Assembly (NCBI GenBank): GCA_023390175.1
Contig: JAEWDK010000020.1
Location: forward strand, 186,001 to 250,000
Source: Bacillota bacterium
Lineage (GTDB): Bacteria > Bacillota > Clostridia > Oscillospirales > Acutalibacteraceae
Direction of reading: 5' to 3'
Length of the DNA stretch: 64,000 nt
The translations under genes and the position numbers were made by a program. The number at the start of each line of letters is the position of its first letter. Positions within the stretch are counted from its first letter, which is position 1. This document shows, one piece after another, positions 43,803-52,027 of this stretch. The notes beneath the pieces are model-generated. The model was not told the origin of the DNA, made no database searches, and saw nothing but the letters and a program-made list of their open reading frames with translations.

Positions 43803-44402
43803 TTGAGTAATACGGATGTTATCACGATTACCCGGCAATATGGAAGCGGAGGTCGGGAAATCGGTCAAAAGCTGGCCGAAAATTTGAAAATTCCTTTCTT
43901 CGATAAAGAGCTGATTTTCTTAGCTGCAAAAGATAGCGGAGTAAGTGAAAGCTTTTTCGATGAAGCAGACGAACGAATGAACGGCAGCCTGCTGTACTCC
44001 CTTGCAACAGCAAGCGAGGGTGCACTGGCGAAAGATATCTCGTTTTATGACAGGCTGTTTCAGATTCAGACAGCTGTCATTAAAAAAATAGCTCAGAACG
44101 GCCCCTGTGTTTTTGTTGACAGCTGTGCCGACTATGTACTGCGCGAAGAAAAAAGGGTTTTCAGTATTTTTATTCATGCCGAAGATTTCTCCAGAATGGA
44201 CAGAGTAGTCCACAGATACGGTGTCAGGCTTGAAAAAGCTGCCGAATCGCTTGTGAAAAAAGACCAGCAGAGAGCCAACTATTACAATTATTACACAAAC
44301 AAGCAATGGGGCGACCCCGCAAACTACAATCTTGTCATCGACTCCGCTGCTGTCGGAATCGACGACGCGGTTGAACTGATTAAAGCCGCTGTTGCAGAAT
44401 GA
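43803..44402 (+). CDS. Cytidylate kinase-like family protein
   Basis: A 199-residue P-loop kinase-like protein. The P-loop region is ITRQYGSGGREIGQKLAE, and KIPFFDKELIFLAAKDSG is the next family block. It matches the Firmicutes cytidylate-kinase-like family, whose substrate is not settled; it is distinct from true Cmk. The frame is open from 43662, but homology starts at TTG 43803 with AGGAAGGTG upstream, which gives the usual family length. Confidence 0.88.
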   Translation: MSNTDVITITRQYGSGGREIGQKLAENLKIPFFDKELIFLAAKDSGVSESFFDEADERMNGSLLYSLATASEGALAKDISFYDRLFQIQTAVIKKIAQNGPCVFVDSCADYVLREEKRVFSIFIHAEDFSRMDRVVHRYGVRLEKAAESLVKKDQQRANYYNYYTNKQWGDPANYNLVIDSAAVGIDDAVELIKAAVAE

Positions 44403-44448
44403 CATACCGGGCGAGCCGGTACCGCTGAAATTTCAGAATTATCTTCTG

Positions 44449-44480
44449 CCGCACGCTCCGACCGGAGTGTGCGGTTTTTT
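44449..44480 (+). terminator. Terminator after the kinase-like gene
   Basis: CCGCACGCTCC pairs with GGAGTGTGCGG around GACC (one G-T pair), followed by six T. Confidence 0.95.
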
Positions 44481-44576
44481 CATGCCTAAACACAGTTCTC
44501 ATCATACAAGCAAAAAACTCGGCGTGTCCCTTGAAAGCCGGTTAAGTGCAAAATTGCTGTTTTCAGGAAAATCCCC

Positions 44577-44605
44577 TTGACAGACTGTTATCGGTGTTAT
44601 ATAGT
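44577..44605 (+). promoter_or_regulatory. Sigma-A promoter of the YtrA-type operon
   Basis: TTGACA (44577-44582) and TATAGT (44600-44605) are separated by 17 bases, about 40 bases before the GntR-type gene. Confidence 0.8.
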
Positions 44606-44628
44606 TAGTTACATAAGTAATTAACTAA
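44605..44628. promoter_or_regulatory. Putative operator of the YtrA-like regulator
   Basis: TTAGTTAC (44605-44612) and GTAATTAACTAA (44617-44628) form an inverted repeat that starts at the last base of the -10 box. YtrA-type repressors usually bind such dyads and control their own ABC operon. Confidence 0.55.
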
Positions 44629-44647
44629 TTGAGTCGGAGGTGAAACG

Positions 44648-45025
44648 ATGAATTTTGCAGAGGAAAAACCTATCTATCTGCAGATTGCGGAAAAAATTGA
44701 AGACGCTGTCCTTTCCGGCGCCTTTGAAGAAGACGGGCAAATTCCAAGTACAACTGAATTTTCAGTAAACTATAAAATCAATCCGGCAACCGCGCTGAAA
44801 GGGGTCAGCCTGTTGGTGGACGGCGGAATTTTATACAAAAAGCGCGGGTTGGGAATGTTCGTTTCCCCCGGAGCAAAAGAGATCATTCTGAGCAAGCGCA
44901 AAAACGACTTTTTCGAAAGTTTTGTGCGTACTCTTTTGAGTGAAGCAAAAAAATTGAACTTGAGCAAAGAGGAAATCCTGACAATGATTGAGAGGGGCTA
45001 TGGCGATGAGCAAGATCGAGATTAA
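44648..45025 (+). CDS. GntR family regulator (YtrA subfamily)
   Basis: A 125-residue repressor. The winged helix-turn-helix spans about residues 5-75 (PIYLQIAEKIEDAVLSGAF, then IPSTTEFSVNYKINPATALK), with a short helical tail for dimerisation, as in YtrA. It overlaps the ATPase gene by 26 bases. In this group the regulator represses the downstream ABC transporter and is released by cell-envelope-active peptides or metabolites. GGAGGTG lies before the ATG. Confidence 0.93.
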   Translation: MNFAEEKPIYLQIAEKIEDAVLSGAFEEDGQIPSTTEFSVNYKINPATALKGVSLLVDGGILYKKRGLGMFVSPGAKEIILSKRKNDFFESFVRTLLSEAKKLNLSKEEILTMIERGYGDEQDRD

Positions 45026-45851
45026 AAATATCACGAAGAGTTTCGGCGATGTGGCTGCGCTGAAAGATATCTCTGTTGATTTAGAGGAAAACCACGTTTA
45101 CGGGCTGCTTGGCCGCAACGGCGCGGGTAAAACCACACTGCTGAATTTGGTTACAGGAAAAATGTTCCCCGACAGCGGCGAAATTCTGCTCGACGGCGAA
45201 CGTACGCTGGAAAATGACCGCGCGCTTTCAAAAATGTACTGTATGACCGAAATGAACCTGTACCCGGAACGGATGCGCATAAAGGAAGCGTTTCGATGGA
45301 GTAAGGAGTTTTACCCGAAATTTGATACGGAATACGCAAATACGCTGTGCCAGAAATTCGAGTTAAAGACAAATTTAAAAATTAAAAATCTCTCCACCGG
45401 TTATTCCTCTATTTTTAAAATTGTAATCGCGTTGGCCTGCAATGCGGAAATCGTGATTTTTGACGAGCCGGTTCTTGGCCTTGACGCAAATCATCGCGAA
45501 CTGTTTTACAAGGAACTGATTCAAAGCTTCAGCGACCATCCGCGTACCTTTATCATTTCCACCCATCTGATTGAGGAAATCGCAGACATTATCGACCGTG
45601 TACTTATCATTAAGAACGGCGAACTGATTTTGAACGACGAGGTTCAGAATGTAATTGCCCGTGGCTGCACCGTAAGCGGGCCGGCAACCTTAGTGGACGA
45701 ATTCATCGATGGGAAAAAGGTGCTTGGCAGCGACACACTGGGCGGGCTAAAATCGGCTTACCTGCTGGGGCAGTACGACCATGTGCCAAATGGCCTTGAA
45801 CTGAGTAAACTGGACCTTCAAAAGCTGTTTATTCAGCTTACGAATGCATAG
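45000..45851 (+). CDS. ABC transporter ATPase (YtrB-like)
   Basis: A 283-residue ATPase. Walker A is GRNGAGKTT, Walker B EIVIFDEPVLGLD, and the signature motif is divergent (LSTGYSSIFK instead of LSGGQ), as is common in YtrB-type proteins. The start at 45000 has GAGAGGGG just upstream; ATG 45006 is possible. It works with the six-helix protein encoded 11 bases downstream. Confidence 0.9.
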   Translation: MAMSKIEIKNITKSFGDVAALKDISVDLEENHVYGLLGRNGAGKTTLLNLVTGKMFPDSGEILLDGERTLENDRALSKMYCMTEMNLYPERMRIKEAFRWSKEFYPKFDTEYANTLCQKFELKTNLKIKNLSTGYSSIFKIVIALACNAEIVIFDEPVLGLDANHRELFYKELIQSFSDHPRTFIISTHLIEEIADIIDRVLIIKNGELILNDEVQNVIARGCTVSGPATLVDEFIDGKKVLGSDTLGGLKSAYLLGQYDHVPNGLELSKLDLQKLFIQLTNA

Positions 45852-45862
45852 GAGGGGCGAAC

Positions 45863-46651
45863 ATGAACAAAATAAAAGCACTGATCAAATACCAGCTGCG
45901 TGATTACTCGCACGTTTTTCTTATTATGTACCTTTGCGTTTACCTGCTGGCCGTTCTGACTGCAATTTCAAACTCTTTTCTGAATGCAAAAAACGGATCG
46001 CGTGTTCACTTTGGCTCTGTAAGCGGATTGGAACTGATTACCGCGGTCACCATTTTTGTTGTAGGACTAAATTCATTTAAGGAAGACTTCAAGTTTTTTT
46101 CGGCAAACGGCGTATCGCGTAAAACACAATTTTTCAGCACCGCGGCGGCTTTGGGAATATTGTCCGCTGCATTTGCTTTCGTCGATACCGTTAACTGTGT
46201 GATCTTCAAACATGCCGTTCACTATTTCCCGTGGTTTCTGCAAATGTACGGCCCGCGTTTCGGCTATTCCAAATCAATTTTTGAAAGTTCATCCCGTCTT
46301 GTTTTAACGCCCCAAATTTTGTTTGAGAACTTTCTTTGGCTTTTGTTCACCTACTTCTTCGTTTCCATAATCGGATTTTTTATTACGATTCTGTATTACC
46401 GTATGAACAAAGGGCTGAAAATTGCGGTGTCCATTGTTGTACCGACCGTACTCATAAACGGAATACAGCCGCTTGACTACTATTTTTTCAACGGAAAAAT
46501 CACCGCGTTTATTCAGAGCTTTACAAAAGCCGCGTGGGGTTTTGCAAACGGATACAATCCTTTTATTGCGATGTTCAGCATGTTCCTTTTTGCTGCTTTT
46601 TTTGCCGCCCTTGCCTTCCTGCTGGCGCGCAGGGCAACTGTGAAAAAATAA
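45863..46651 (+). CDS. ABC transporter permease-like membrane protein
   Basis: A 262-residue protein with six hydrophobic segments and little external sequence. Its place after a YtrA-type regulator and ATPase suggests it is the membrane partner of an exporter or envelope-stress transporter. I cannot name a substrate. GGAGGGG lies before the ATG. Confidence 0.85.
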   Translation: MNKIKALIKYQLRDYSHVFLIMYLCVYLLAVLTAISNSFLNAKNGSRVHFGSVSGLELITAVTIFVVGLNSFKEDFKFFSANGVSRKTQFFSTAAALGILSAAFAFVDTVNCVIFKHAVHYFPWFLQMYGPRFGYSKSIFESSSRLVLTPQILFENFLWLLFTYFFVSIIGFFITILYYRMNKGLKIAVSIVVPTVLINGIQPLDYYFFNGKITAFIQSFTKAAWGFANGYNPFIAMFSMFLFAAFFAALAFLLARRATVKK

Positions 46652-46771
46652 TTTCCCGCCAAAAGCAATAAAACACGTACAAAGTGAAATAAATATGGTC
46701 CTTACCTCATTTAATTACTTATCAGAAATATCAAAATGTAAGTTTATAATATTATTAATTGACAGCACTGT

Positions 46772-46789
46772 TTGATAATTAATTAACAA
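46772..46789. promoter_or_regulatory. 18-bp palindrome before the ECF gene
   Basis: TTGATAATTAATTAACAA is symmetric except at one base pair. It lies directly before the AAGGAGG of the ECF gene and about 10 bases after a TTGACA box (46759-46764), so it could be an operator covering the -10 region. Confidence 0.4.
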
Positions 46790-46801
46790 GGAGGACTTTC
46801 C

Positions 46802-47443
46802 ATGAAAGCATCCATAAACAAAAAGACTTTATTCCTCGCACAATTTGCGATGCTGCTTGCAATTGAAGCGATCGTGTGCTTCACTCCCCTTGGCTCGCTG
46901 CCTGCATTCGGCCCGATTGTCGCGACACTCGGCATGGTGCCGGTTATTATAACCGCAATTATCCTTGGTACCGGTGCCGGTACCGCCATGGGATGTTTTG
47001 CCGGCCTGTTCAGCTTTTTGGTGTGGACCTTTACCCCGCCAAGCCCGCTGACCGCCTTCGCGTTCACCCCGTTTTACACGCTGGGGCCGGTACAGGGAAA
47101 TTTTTGGAGCTTGGTAATCTGTTTTGTTCCAAGAATTTTGGTCGGCGTGGTAGCCGGAGGATGTTTTACCCTGTTCACCAAAATGAAATGGGAAGCGGTT
47201 TTAACTTATGGGCTGAGCGGTATTTTGGCCAGCCTGACAAACACGTTTTTGGTTTTGGGCGGAATTTATGTGTTCTTCGGCCCAAGTTATGCAGCCGCAA
47301 TCGGAAAGAGCTTTGACCTGCTGCTGGGTTTAATCGGTCTGACCGTTCTGACCAGCGGCATTCCGGAAGCTGTAATCGGCGGCGTTGCCGCTTATGCAAT
47401 TTGCTACCCGATTCGCAAGCACATGAGCCACAGCTTCGAATAA
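46802..47443 (+). CDS. ECF transporter S component
   Basis: A 213-residue vitamin-binding membrane subunit with six helices. N-terminal FLAQFAMLLAIEAIVCFTPL and the Gly/Ala-rich VIITAIILGTGAGTAMG are typical of the ECF_trnsprt family. The substrate is not clear from sequence; pantothenate-type PanT is one option. The EcfAA'T energy module is not in the window. AAGGAGG lies before the ATG. No riboswitch was recognised in the 150-base upstream gap. Confidence 0.88.
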   Translation: MKASINKKTLFLAQFAMLLAIEAIVCFTPLGSLPAFGPIVATLGMVPVIITAIILGTGAGTAMGCFAGLFSFLVWTFTPPSPLTAFAFTPFYTLGPVQGNFWSLVICFVPRILVGVVAGGCFTLFTKMKWEAVLTYGLSGILASLTNTFLVLGGIYVFFGPSYAAAIGKSFDLLLGLIGLTVLTSGIPEAVIGGVAAYAICYPIRKHMSHSFE

Positions 47444-47462
47444 AAATAAAACATACGTAAAG

Positions 47463-47502
47463 GGGGCAGTACAGGAGCCGTCACAGGCTCTTGTACTGCC
47501 CC
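47463..47502 (+). terminator. Hairpin after the ECF gene
   Basis: GGGGCAGTACA-GGAGCC pairs with GGCTC-TGTACTGCCCC around a 6-base loop, with one mismatch. The tail GCTTTATATT is a poor T-run. Confidence 0.6.
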
Positions 47503-47643
47503 GCTTTATATTCCTCCGTTTTAGTCTGTGCCGCAGCGCGCTATGGTTACAGTACGGAAATCGTAGCATTTCCGCTGCGATTTTGAATAAAAAAAGCAGA
47601 ACGGTCACACACTATAAACGATTTTATAAGCGGAGGTGTATCT

Positions 47644-47967
47644 ATGACAAATTTAGAGTGCAATGTAGTTAATTGCGCCAATAACAAGGATAACTGCTGC
47701 TGCCGGCCAAACATACAGGTCAGCGGGCCGTGCGCCAGCAACGCGGAGCAAACCAGCTGCTCTTCTTTTTTGGACGCATCCTCAAGCATGCAATCGTCAA
47801 CCGCAAGCAACAGCCCGAATATTTCTTTGGAAATACTCTGCAACGCAAACAACTGCACCTTTAACACAGACGACCGGTGCCATGCGGATCATATCAGCGT
47901 ACGCTCCGAAGGAGCTTCCCCCGACACCGAATCAAAAACGGAATGTTCCAGTTTTCGGTTCATATAG
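47644..47967 (+). CDS. DUF1540 domain protein, two cysteine modules
   Basis: A 107-residue protein with two DUF1540 units (about 4-40 and 65-104), each with five to six cysteines (LECNVVNCANNKDNCCC and ILCNANNCTFNTDDRC, each ending CSSF). The cysteines probably bind metal. The linker is Ser/Asn-rich. Common in spore-forming Clostridia, function unknown. GGAGGTG lies before the ATG. Confidence 0.92.
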   Translation: MTNLECNVVNCANNKDNCCCRPNIQVSGPCASNAEQTSCSSFLDASSSMQSSTASNSPNISLEILCNANNCTFNTDDRCHADHISVRSEGASPDTESKTECSSFRFI

Positions 47968-47968
47968 C

Positions 47969-48008
47969 AGAACGATGGGCGGAGCCAGCAGGCTCCGCCC
48001 ATCGTTCT
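47969..48008. terminator. Perfect 18-bp hairpin between convergent genes
   Basis: The arms at 47969-47986 and 47991-48008 are perfectly complementary around AGCA. Neither side has a T-run, yet the position between the ends of the DUF1540 and adenine deaminase genes fits a shared terminator or an mRNA 3' stabiliser. Confidence 0.6.
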
Positions 48009-48013
48009 ATTGA

Positions 48014-49711
48014 TTATATAAATTCATTTTTTATTACATCGAACAGGCCAAGGTCGGTAATGCGCAGTTCGGGAATAACCGGCAGCGCCATAAACGAAAG
48101 GTTCAGGAATACGTCAATATTGTCGGGCACCCCCATGGTGTGCGCAGCAATCGCCATATCGTTCAGTGCGCAAATGATATCGATATTCCGGTCATCGGTG
48201 AAAAGCCCTGCGATGGGCAGCGGCAGAGTTTTTACCGTTCTGCCCGCGCTGACAATGGTGTACCCGCCGCCGCAATCTTTCAGTTTTGAAACAGCCGCAA
48301 GCATGTCTTCATCGTTGTCGCCAATGACAATAAGGTTGTGCGCATCGTGCGCTACGGTGGAAGCGATCGCCCCGTTTTTCAGCCCAAAGCCTTTGACGAC
48401 GCCCAGCCCAATCCTGCCGGAACCGTCATGCCGCTGAACCACCGCAATTTTAAGCAGGTCGTTCTGCGGAGTAAAAACGCCGTTCCTGTGCGGTAAAAGC
48501 ATCTTTTGCTTTCGGGTGACAATCTGCCCGGGAATCACTTCAATAACTGGGAATTCACCGTTTACCTTTAATTCAAGGCAATGTTCTTCCAGTTCCGGCA
48601 CATGAACGCTGCAGATGATTTTATCCCCGGCCTTCGCAGTACTTTCCGCAGCTTCCATTCCCCGAATCGACACACCGTCCTTGTAAACATCCACAATAGA
48701 AACATCGGAAAGGTTGTCAAGTACAACCAAATCCGCCCGGCAGCCCGGCGCCACCGCGCCCAAATCCTTAAGGCCGTATGCCCGGGCAGCGTTCAGTGTG
48801 GCAAGCTTAATGGCTTTGATCGGATTCAGTCCAAGCTCAATTGCCATTTTGATATTATGGTTGATATGTCCTTTTTTTGAGACATCCGCCAAATGCACAT
48901 CGTCGGTGCAAAATACACAGCGGTCAAGACTGATTCCATCCTTCACCGCGCCGGCAATAATTGCCGTAAGATTCTGAGCGGCCGAACCTTCCCGAATCTG
49001 CACAATAAAGCCCGCGCGCAGCCTTTCAAGCGCAGCGGGATAGTCGCAGCACTCGTGGTCGGTTTCCACCCCCGAAAACCGGTAGGCCTGCAGCTTTTTC
49101 CCCGTAAGCCCCGGGGAATGGCCGTCAATTGTTTTCGGCTGCAAAAGTTCAATCTTTTCAAGAAGTTCCCCGTCGCATGCCACCACAGCCTCATAGTTCA
49201 TTACCTCGCCCAGGCCGACTACGCGCGGGTTGTCAATCATTTCTTTCAGCTGCTCCACCCCGAGCGACGCGCCGTTGTGGTCAAACGCGCTGAGCGGCAC
49301 ACAGGACGGCAGAACAAAGTAAACATTCAGGCCGCAGTTTTCACTGTCCTCGATAATATACCGCATTCCCTCAAGGCCCGCAACATTGGCAATTTCATGC
49401 GGGTCTGCAATTACGGTGGTGGTTCCGCAGGGCAATACCTTTCCGGCAAAAATACTGGGCGCAACCATTGAGGATTCAATGTGCACATGGGCGTCAATAA
49501 AACCGGGCGCAACAATTTTTCCGGTCATGTCAATTTCACGCGCGCCGTGGTACGCGCCCACCCCGACAATATAGCCGTCCCGTATCGCAATATCCGCGGT
49601 AAACAGCTTTTCGGTAAATACGTCCACAATATCGGCATATTTCAGCACCAAGTCCGGCTCTTCCGCACCGAGGGAAGTTCTCATCAGTTTCTTTTTTTCC
49701 TGAATCTCCAT
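48014..49711 (-). CDS. ade: Adenine deaminase
   Basis: A 565-residue amidohydrolase that converts adenine to hypoxanthine and ammonia for purine salvage. Metal ligands lie in GFIDAHVHIESS, and DPHEIANV, GHSPGL and CVFCTDDVHL are further family blocks. The length matches Bacillus Ade (about 577). The start at 49711 has GGAGG seven bases upstream; the frame extends to 49768 without one. It is transcribed alone, convergent with the DUF1540 gene. Confidence 0.96.
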   Translation of the reverse strand: MEIQEKKKLMRTSLGAEEPDLVLKYADIVDVFTEKLFTADIAIRDGYIVGVGAYHGAREIDMTGKIVAPGFIDAHVHIESSMVAPSIFAGKVLPCGTTTVIADPHEIANVAGLEGMRYIIEDSENCGLNVYFVLPSCVPLSAFDHNGASLGVEQLKEMIDNPRVVGLGEVMNYEAVVACDGELLEKIELLQPKTIDGHSPGLTGKKLQAYRFSGVETDHECCDYPAALERLRAGFIVQIREGSAAQNLTAIIAGAVKDGISLDRCVFCTDDVHLADVSKKGHINHNIKMAIELGLNPIKAIKLATLNAARAYGLKDLGAVAPGCRADLVVLDNLSDVSIVDVYKDGVSIRGMEAAESTAKAGDKIICSVHVPELEEHCLELKVNGEFPVIEVIPGQIVTRKQKMLLPHRNGVFTPQNDLLKIAVVQRHDGSGRIGLGVVKGFGLKNGAIASTVAHDAHNLIVIGDNDEDMLAAVSKLKDCGGGYTIVSAGRTVKTLPLPIAGLFTDDRNIDIICALNDMAIAAHTMGVPDNIDVFLNLSFMALPVIPELRITDLGLFDVIKNEFI

Positions 49712-49810
49712 GCCTTCGCCTCCAAGGTAAATTTTATCTATCATACCACATTGCCTGTCAATATTCAAAACAAAACATGCCTATACATTTGTCATATTTT
49801 GTTACAAATC

Positions 49811-49839
49811 TTGTGATATAAGACTACATATGCTATACT
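49811..49839 (+). promoter_or_regulatory. Sigma-A promoter of the lipoprotein pair
   Basis: TTGTGA (49811-49816) and TATACT (49834-49839) are separated by 17 bases, 31 bases before the ATG at 49871. Confidence 0.65.
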
Positions 49840-49870
49840 ACTTATAAGATTTCAGTAAAGGGTGAAAAAT

Positions 49871-50740
49871 ATGAATCATAGAGATTACCGAAATGCCGCA
49901 CTGGTTCTGCTTGCTGCCGGACTGGTCATTTTGGGCGGCTGCGGCAAGGCGGTAAGCACCGCTTCAAGTGAGGCCCGGCAGTCTTCTTCCGCACAAAGCG
50001 CCGCTTCGCAATCATCCCCCGCGGTAAGTACGGCAAGCTCCGAAGCAGCCGGTTCGCAGGCAGCTTCATCCGCGGTAAAGGCTGAGGCGGTGGACGCGGT
50101 TGCGCAAAGTGCAAAAGCCGATCAAAGTTACCTTGACGACGCGGTATTTATCGGTGACTCCGTTTCTTTAAAATTAAAAAATTATGTGACCGCCCAACGG
50201 AAAACCAACCCCGGATTTTTCGGAAAAGCGCAGTTTTTGGCCGCCGGCAGCATGGGCAGCGCCAATGCCCTGAAGCCGCTGAGCAGTTCCTCCATCCACC
50301 CGTTGTATAATGGCAAAAAAGCTCTGCTGGAAGACAGCGTGGCCGCGATGGGGGTAAAAAAAGTCTATATTATGCTCGGAACAAATGATATTGCGCTGTA
50401 CGGCATTGAAGATTCCGTAGAAAACATGGCGACGCTCCTTGCAAACATCAAAGCCAAGTCCCCTGATGTTGCTGTCTTTGTGCAATCCTCAACTCCCATT
50501 GTGAAAGACAAGCAAATGAAAAAGCTGAATAACCCGAACCTTCAGTCTTATGATGCCGCGCTGAGCAAGATGTGCCGGGAAAAAGGCTACCACTTTGTCG
50601 ATGTCGCTTCCGTAATGCGCGATAAGGAAGGGAATCTTCCGCTGGAATACTGCAGCGACCCGGATAATCTGGGCATTCATTTTACCGACAAAGCCTGCGA
50701 TATCTGGATTAATTATATTTTAACGCATACCGTAAAATAG
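49871..50740 (+). CDS. SGNH/GDSL-type lipoprotein hydrolase
   Basis: A 289-residue secreted lipoprotein. The signal peptide ends in a lipobox (VILGGC), followed by a Ser/Ala-rich linker to about residue 75. The SGNH blocks are visible: FIGDSVSL (Ser), the Gly in a MGSANAL segment, MLGTNDIALYG (Asn) and a final Asp-His region near NLGIHFTD. It may deacetylate or de-esterify a cell-wall or exopolysaccharide. GTG 49862 opens the frame, but AAAGGGTG is spaced for ATG 49871. Confidence 0.88.
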   Translation: MNHRDYRNAALVLLAAGLVILGGCGKAVSTASSEARQSSSAQSAASQSSPAVSTASSEAAGSQAASSAVKAEAVDAVAQSAKADQSYLDDAVFIGDSVSLKLKNYVTAQRKTNPGFFGKAQFLAAGSMGSANALKPLSSSSIHPLYNGKKALLEDSVAAMGVKKVYIMLGTNDIALYGIEDSVENMATLLANIKAKSPDVAVFVQSSTPIVKDKQMKKLNNPNLQSYDAALSKMCREKGYHFVDVASVMRDKEGNLPLEYCSDPDNLGIHFTDKACDIWINYILTHTVK

Positions 50741-50753
50741 TGGAGGAATTGAA

Positions 50754-51218
50754 ATGAAAAAACTGATTGCAGTTCTGCTGAGTGCGGTTATGCTGTTTTC
50801 GTTCGCCGCATGCGGCGGTACTGCCACAAAACAGGCCGACCTTAGCAAGGTAATGACGGATATGAAAGCAAAAATCACCAATACGGAAATGATGGACCTA
50901 TCCAAAGAAGACTTACTGCCGAATTACGGCATTGAAGAGGCGGATGTAAAGCAGTTTGCAGCCCATGTGGACAACACCGGTATTAAAGGCGATGAAATTA
51001 TCTTTTTAGAGGGTAAGGACGCCGACGCGGCCAAACGGATTAAAGAAAAGCTGGACGCGCGTTACAAGCAGAAGGAAATCGAAATGAAGGACTACCAGCC
51101 CGCAGAGTATGCGATGCTGAAAAAATGCACCGTCAATCAGGACGGCAATTACATCAGCATGATTGTTTCTCCTCAATATGCAGATTTGAATCAAATTTAT
51201 AATACGGCAATTAAATAA
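50754..51218 (+). CDS. DUF4358 domain lipoprotein
   Basis: A 154-residue lipoprotein (lipobox FSFAAC, Cys20) with the DUF4358 pattern: LSKEDLLPNYGIEEADVKQF and a C-terminal MIVSPQYADLNQIY. The family is common beside GDSL lipoproteins in Clostridia; function unknown. It begins 14 bases past the SGNH gene, with TGGAGG before the ATG, so the two form an operon. Confidence 0.9.
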   Translation: MKKLIAVLLSAVMLFSFAACGGTATKQADLSKVMTDMKAKITNTEMMDLSKEDLLPNYGIEEADVKQFAAHVDNTGIKGDEIIFLEGKDADAAKRIKEKLDARYKQKEIEMKDYQPAEYAMLKKCTVNQDGNYISMIVSPQYADLNQIYNTAIK

Positions 51219-51226
51219 AGCAGTAC

Positions 51227-51260
51227 AAAAAACACACAGGTTTTGGCCTGTGTGTTTTTT
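51227..51260. terminator. Bidirectional terminator
   Basis: AACACACAGG pairs with CCTGTGTGTT around TTTTGG, flanked by A6 on one side and T6 on the other. It serves both the DUF4358 gene and the convergent sirtuin gene. Confidence 0.95.
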
Positions 51261-51266
51261 GTAAAG

Positions 51267-51989
51267 TCATGCGTGAATTTGGCTCAACATTTCGCCGATG
51301 CGTTCATTGATTACCAAATCCGCATTTTTATCCTGAGGCGTACCGGTCCGGTTGATTAAAACCAGTCGGCTTCCGTGATAATAGTTAACCAGACTGGCTG
51401 CCGGGTAAACCTCCAACGACGTGCCGCCGATAATCAGCATGTCCGCCTGTTCGATTGCCTCCACCGCGCCGCGCAGCGTGCGCTGGTCAAGGCCCTCCTC
51501 ATACAGCACCACATCCGGCTTAATCGTGCCGCCGCATTCACACTTCGGGATTCCTGTGCTGTTCAGCATGAACTGTGCGTCGAATAATTTATGACAGCGC
51601 CGGCAATAATTACGGTGCACCGACCCATGCAGCTCAAACACCGTACTGCTGCCTGCTTTTTGGTGGAGCCCGTCAATGTTCTGCGTTACCACCGCGGTCA
51701 GCTTCCCCGCCTTTTCAAGCTCGGCCAGCTTGCGGTGGGCGTCGTTGGGCTCCGCTTTCAGGTAAAGCATTTTATCCCGGTAAAAGTCAAAGAACTCCGC
51801 GGTATGCGTTTCGTAAAAGCTGTGGCTCAGCATCACCTCGGGCGGATATTTATAATGCTGGTGATACAGCCCGTCCACACTGCGGAAATCCGGAATTCCG
51901 CTTTCGGTGGATACGCCCGCACCGCCAAAAAATACAATCCGGCTGCTCTTGTCGATCATCTGCTGTAGCTGTTCAACCTCACTGTCCAT
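51267..51989 (-). CDS. cobB: NAD-dependent protein deacylase (sirtuin)
   Basis: A 240-residue Sir2 protein. NAD-binding blocks GAGVSTESGIPDFRS and TQNIDGLHQKAGS, the catalytic His in ELHGSVH and a zinc finger (CRRC and CEC) are all present. It removes acetyl or other acyl groups from lysines and yields O-acyl-ADP-ribose. AGGAGG lies six bases before the ATG. Followed upstream by an aldehyde dehydrogenase gene on the same strand, 38 bases away. Confidence 0.95.
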   Translation of the reverse strand: MDSEVEQLQQMIDKSSRIVFFGGAGVSTESGIPDFRSVDGLYHQHYKYPPEVMLSHSFYETHTAEFFDFYRDKMLYLKAEPNDAHRKLAELEKAGKLTAVVTQNIDGLHQKAGSSTVFELHGSVHRNYCRRCHKLFDAQFMLNSTGIPKCECGGTIKPDVVLYEEGLDQRTLRGAVEAIEQADMLIIGGTSLEVYPAASLVNYYHGSRLVLINRTGTPQDKNADLVINERIGEMLSQIHA

Positions 51990-52027
51990 ATAAAACCTCC
52001 TGTTTGCCGTATCCGGCAGGCTTTTTC

